Source: Trichoplusia ni (lineage: Eukaryota; Arthropoda; Insecta; Lepidoptera; Noctuidae). Taken from it: 64,000 nucleotides of DNA. Positions within the stretch are counted from its first letter, which is position 1; each line of letters starts with the position of its first letter. The position numbers and the translations under genes are program-made. Shown here one piece after another: positions 62,185-64,000 of this stretch. Below the pieces are notes generated by a model, which had not been told where the DNA came from, searched no databases, and saw only the letters and a list, made by a program, of their open reading frames with translations. The DNA lies in contig NC_039494.1 in assembly GCF_003590095.1 (NCBI RefSeq), forward strand, positions 8,866,001-8,930,000, given 5' to 3'.

Positions 62185-62482
62185 CTTAGTCTGTCCTTGG
62201 ATGGGTGTTTATGCCATAACGAGTTCCTCCGTGTTTCACAAAGCAAGGTTTAATCGTGATACCCGGTTGCTATTCATACACCTTTGACAGTCGATACCTA
62301 TAGTTAGAACTAGAAATTCTGACAACTAGTATTACAAAGGGGTATCGTGTTGCCCAGGTAACTGGGTTGAGGAGGTCAGATAGGCAGTCGCTCCTAGTAA
62401 AACACTGGAACTTAGCTGCATCCGGTTAGACTGGAAGCCGACCCCAATGATGTTGGAAAAAATTAATGCTAGGCTGATGATG
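62185..62482 (+). mobile_element. SINE-5S, 5'-truncated in the head
   Basis: CTTGGATGGGTGTTTATGCC, ATAACGAGTTCCTCCGTGTT and AACTGGGTTGAGGAGGTCAG, with 3' end ATGCTAGGCTGATGATG. Confidence 0.85.
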
Positions 62483-62654
62483 TATTTTTAAGAAAATTTA
62501 AACTAAACCAGCCTTTTAACCGCGAAGCCATCATTTTTCAATACCCTTGTTGCTATTTATTTACATCTTCAATTTATTTTCCCGTTTTATACAATACAAT
62601 TTAAATTTCTCATCTCAAAAATATAGCTAAATACGTTCAAAGCAAGGATTTCGG

Positions 62655-62735
62655 TAGTACGTAGGCGCTACGTGGGGGCTACGGGATTTACTACGAAGAT
62701 GCTACACAAATGCTACGTGGGTGCTACGAATCACT
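62655..62735. repeat. GCTACG tandem-like cluster
   Basis: AGGCGCTACGTGGGGGCTAC, ATGCTACACAAATGCTACGT and GGGTGCTACGAATC: about seven CTACG-like units with irregular spacing. Confidence 0.55.
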
Positions 62736-63312
62736 TACATTAATGTTATGTTCTATTCCAATGTTGTTATAACTAAGGTAAATACATCTATCCTTATTAT
62801 AACTATAAGGGTCAGAGCACACTGAGACAAACGTATCGATATTTTTTTTATGAAATGGTTGAACACGATTTAGTCGTTGCGTGAAATATTTTGCTGGTTT
62901 ACGCTATTTACTAGTTGTTTCCCGCGATTTCGCTCGATATCAGGGTTTTTTAACAGTTTTCTACATGTGAAAGTTCATTATATTATATGTGAAATATTAA
63001 AGACTTCTTTTAGTTTACATTCAAAACTATGACAGCCATCAAAAAACGTCAAAAGTTTGACAGGAATGTAGAACATTGTAGAAGACTGGACTACTTTTTA
63101 TTTTATTAGTCGAAGTAAAGATTCTCTTTTCTTCGTGTCCTTCCAGTTTTAAGCGTTTTTCTATCAATGTTTATTATTTGGAATGTTGGAGCACTCCCCA
63201 TCTCGGAGGTGGGCGCTAACAGTTGTGACACAGATTTTTATTAACTAATGCGGCTGTTAACTCATAATTAATGTTTGTCACTGGTTTTTGTTCCAATAAA
63301 CGGTTTTAATTT
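62736..63312. other. No gene; worn Helitron end at 62911
   Basis: The minus-strand sequence ATCGCGGGAAACAACTAG at 62911-62928 looks like a Helitron 3' end, without a recognisable body. Otherwise AT-rich. Confidence 0.4.
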
Positions 63313-63320
63313 ACAAATAT

Positions 63321-63530
63321 TTTGATAGTAACTATCGTGAGAATGATTAATTATTAAATGTTGTAACGGTTTACTCGTTACTGCTACGCAGCGAGATGCG
63401 CGGCCGCTGACGTCAGTTCGACTCTCGATCCCGCCGCGTCTGCTCATGATTAAGGACTCCGGTTGGGTCCGAAACTAGTCAGGCTACCCTGATAAATACG
63501 CGTGAGTAAACCGTTATAACATTTAATGCT
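63321..63530 (-). mobile_element. Fold-1, rearranged copy, 8-bp target duplication
   Basis: Inverted with respect to the other two: the tail GATAGTAACTATCGTGAGAA is at the left. The right arm is full (CTGCTCATGATTAAGGACTC to GTAAACCGTTATAACATTT). In the left arm only the outer GTAACGGTTTACTCG part is kept, followed by GCTACGCAGCGAGATGCGCG not found in the other copies. ACAAATAT flanks both sides (63313-63320 and 63531-63538). Confidence 0.78.
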
Positions 63531-63538
63531 ACAAATAT

Positions 63539-63707
63539 ATCAAGACAATATAAAATAAGCCAAATCGGTTCAGCCGTTCTCGAGTAATCGCGAGACTAAG
63601 GTACAAGCATTTCATTTTATATACCTAGATAGATAGTTTAATACCGGTGATCATATATCACTTTTGTGCAATGCAATTCCCACGACAGTTACCTTTATGC
63701 CTTTACG
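63539..63707. other. No feature seen
   Basis: CCAAATCGGTTCAGCCGTTC at 63560 resembles a Helitron body phrase; there are no ends. Confidence 0.35.
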
Positions 63708-63830
63708 GCTGACTGCATGGATAGTTTCACAGTTATAGGTCACCACGCCAATGAGCAATGAATGCGATGTACCGCAGTTTCGATCCACGCTTATGACAAG
63801 CATTTATGTGTCTACCAGTACTTTTTCTAA
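63708..63830 (+). mobile_element. SINE-1, diverged head and body
   Basis: GACTGCATGGATAGTTTCAC, GGTCACCACGCCAATGAGC, B-box-like GCAGTTTCGATCCACGC and GACAAGCATTTATGTG. The body after that is worn. Confidence 0.65.
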
Positions 63831-64000
63831 GTCAAGATAAATGTTTACACGTGATTAGAATACCTTTGAAACCTTTGCGATAAAAAAAATTATTTTGAAA
63901 ATTATTTTCATGAAACAAAAACGAAACTAAGGTTCCTCACCCTCCTGAAACGGTTATTTTATTTTCGGAAAACAATGTTTTGGAGTGTATACACCGTGAT

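Noticed and set aside
1..64000. Endogenous virus or bacterial contamination
   Set aside because: No viral or bacterial gene, operon or ribosome-binding pattern is visible; insect repeats occur from end to end.
1..64000. Assignment to the W chromosome because of the repeat load
   Set aside because: Repeat density alone cannot decide this; read depth in males and females would be needed.

Overview
This window looks like intergenic or intronic DNA from a moth or butterfly (ditrysian Lepidoptera, possibly a noctuoid). It is AT-rich and I find no host protein-coding gene that I can support. Every open frame above about 80 codons is either part of a repeat or unconvincing. The lepidopteran call rests on repeat families I recognise from moth genomes: tRNA-headed SINEs, a 5S-rRNA-headed SINE, non-autonomous Helitrons ending in CTAG, and decayed 3' ends of non-LTR retrotransposons. 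Family labels are mine for this window and are not database names.

The families are: SINE-5S (5S rRNA head, about 360 bp, about 15 copies); SINE-1 (tRNA-type, head motif GCCGAGTGGTTGAGG); SINE-2 (tRNA-type, head GTGGTCGAGTGGCG); SINE-3 (tRNA-type, head TTGGTCTAGTGGTTA); Hel-A to Hel-E (short Helitron-like elements, 5' TC, 3' hairpin plus CTAG, inserted between A and T without target duplication); Fold-1 (hairpin-forming retroposon, three complete copies with duplicated targets and two lone arms); MITEs with TA or TAA targets; and dispersed repeats Rep-J, Rep-L and Rep-N whose class I cannot fix.

Layout. 0-14 kb: scattered SINE-5S, Hel-C, Hel-E, LINE ends and AT-rich filler. 14-15.4 kb: SINE-2, a C-terminal reverse-transcriptase fragment, a SINE-3 tail and Hel-A lie almost end to end. 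15-27 kb: mostly SINE-1 and SINE-5S, with a MITE at 18.6 kb. 27-33 kb: nested Helitron, Fold-1 and SINE-5S insertions, plus an unusual local duplication at 29.5-30.4 kb. 33-50 kb: MITEs (35.1, 37.7, 44.6 kb), Hel-A copies and SINEs. 50-64 kb: Hel-A and Hel-C copies, a GC-rich patch at 57.15-57.28 kb that could be a transcription start on the minus strand, and a three-layer nest at 61.4-62.2 kb.

The genes do not work together, because no genes are present. What the window records is an order of insertions. The most informative points are the 5S-headed SINE with clear target duplications, the hairpin retroposon with a weak hammerhead-ribozyme-like core, and a SINE whose interruption by Hel-E shows Helitron target choice directly.
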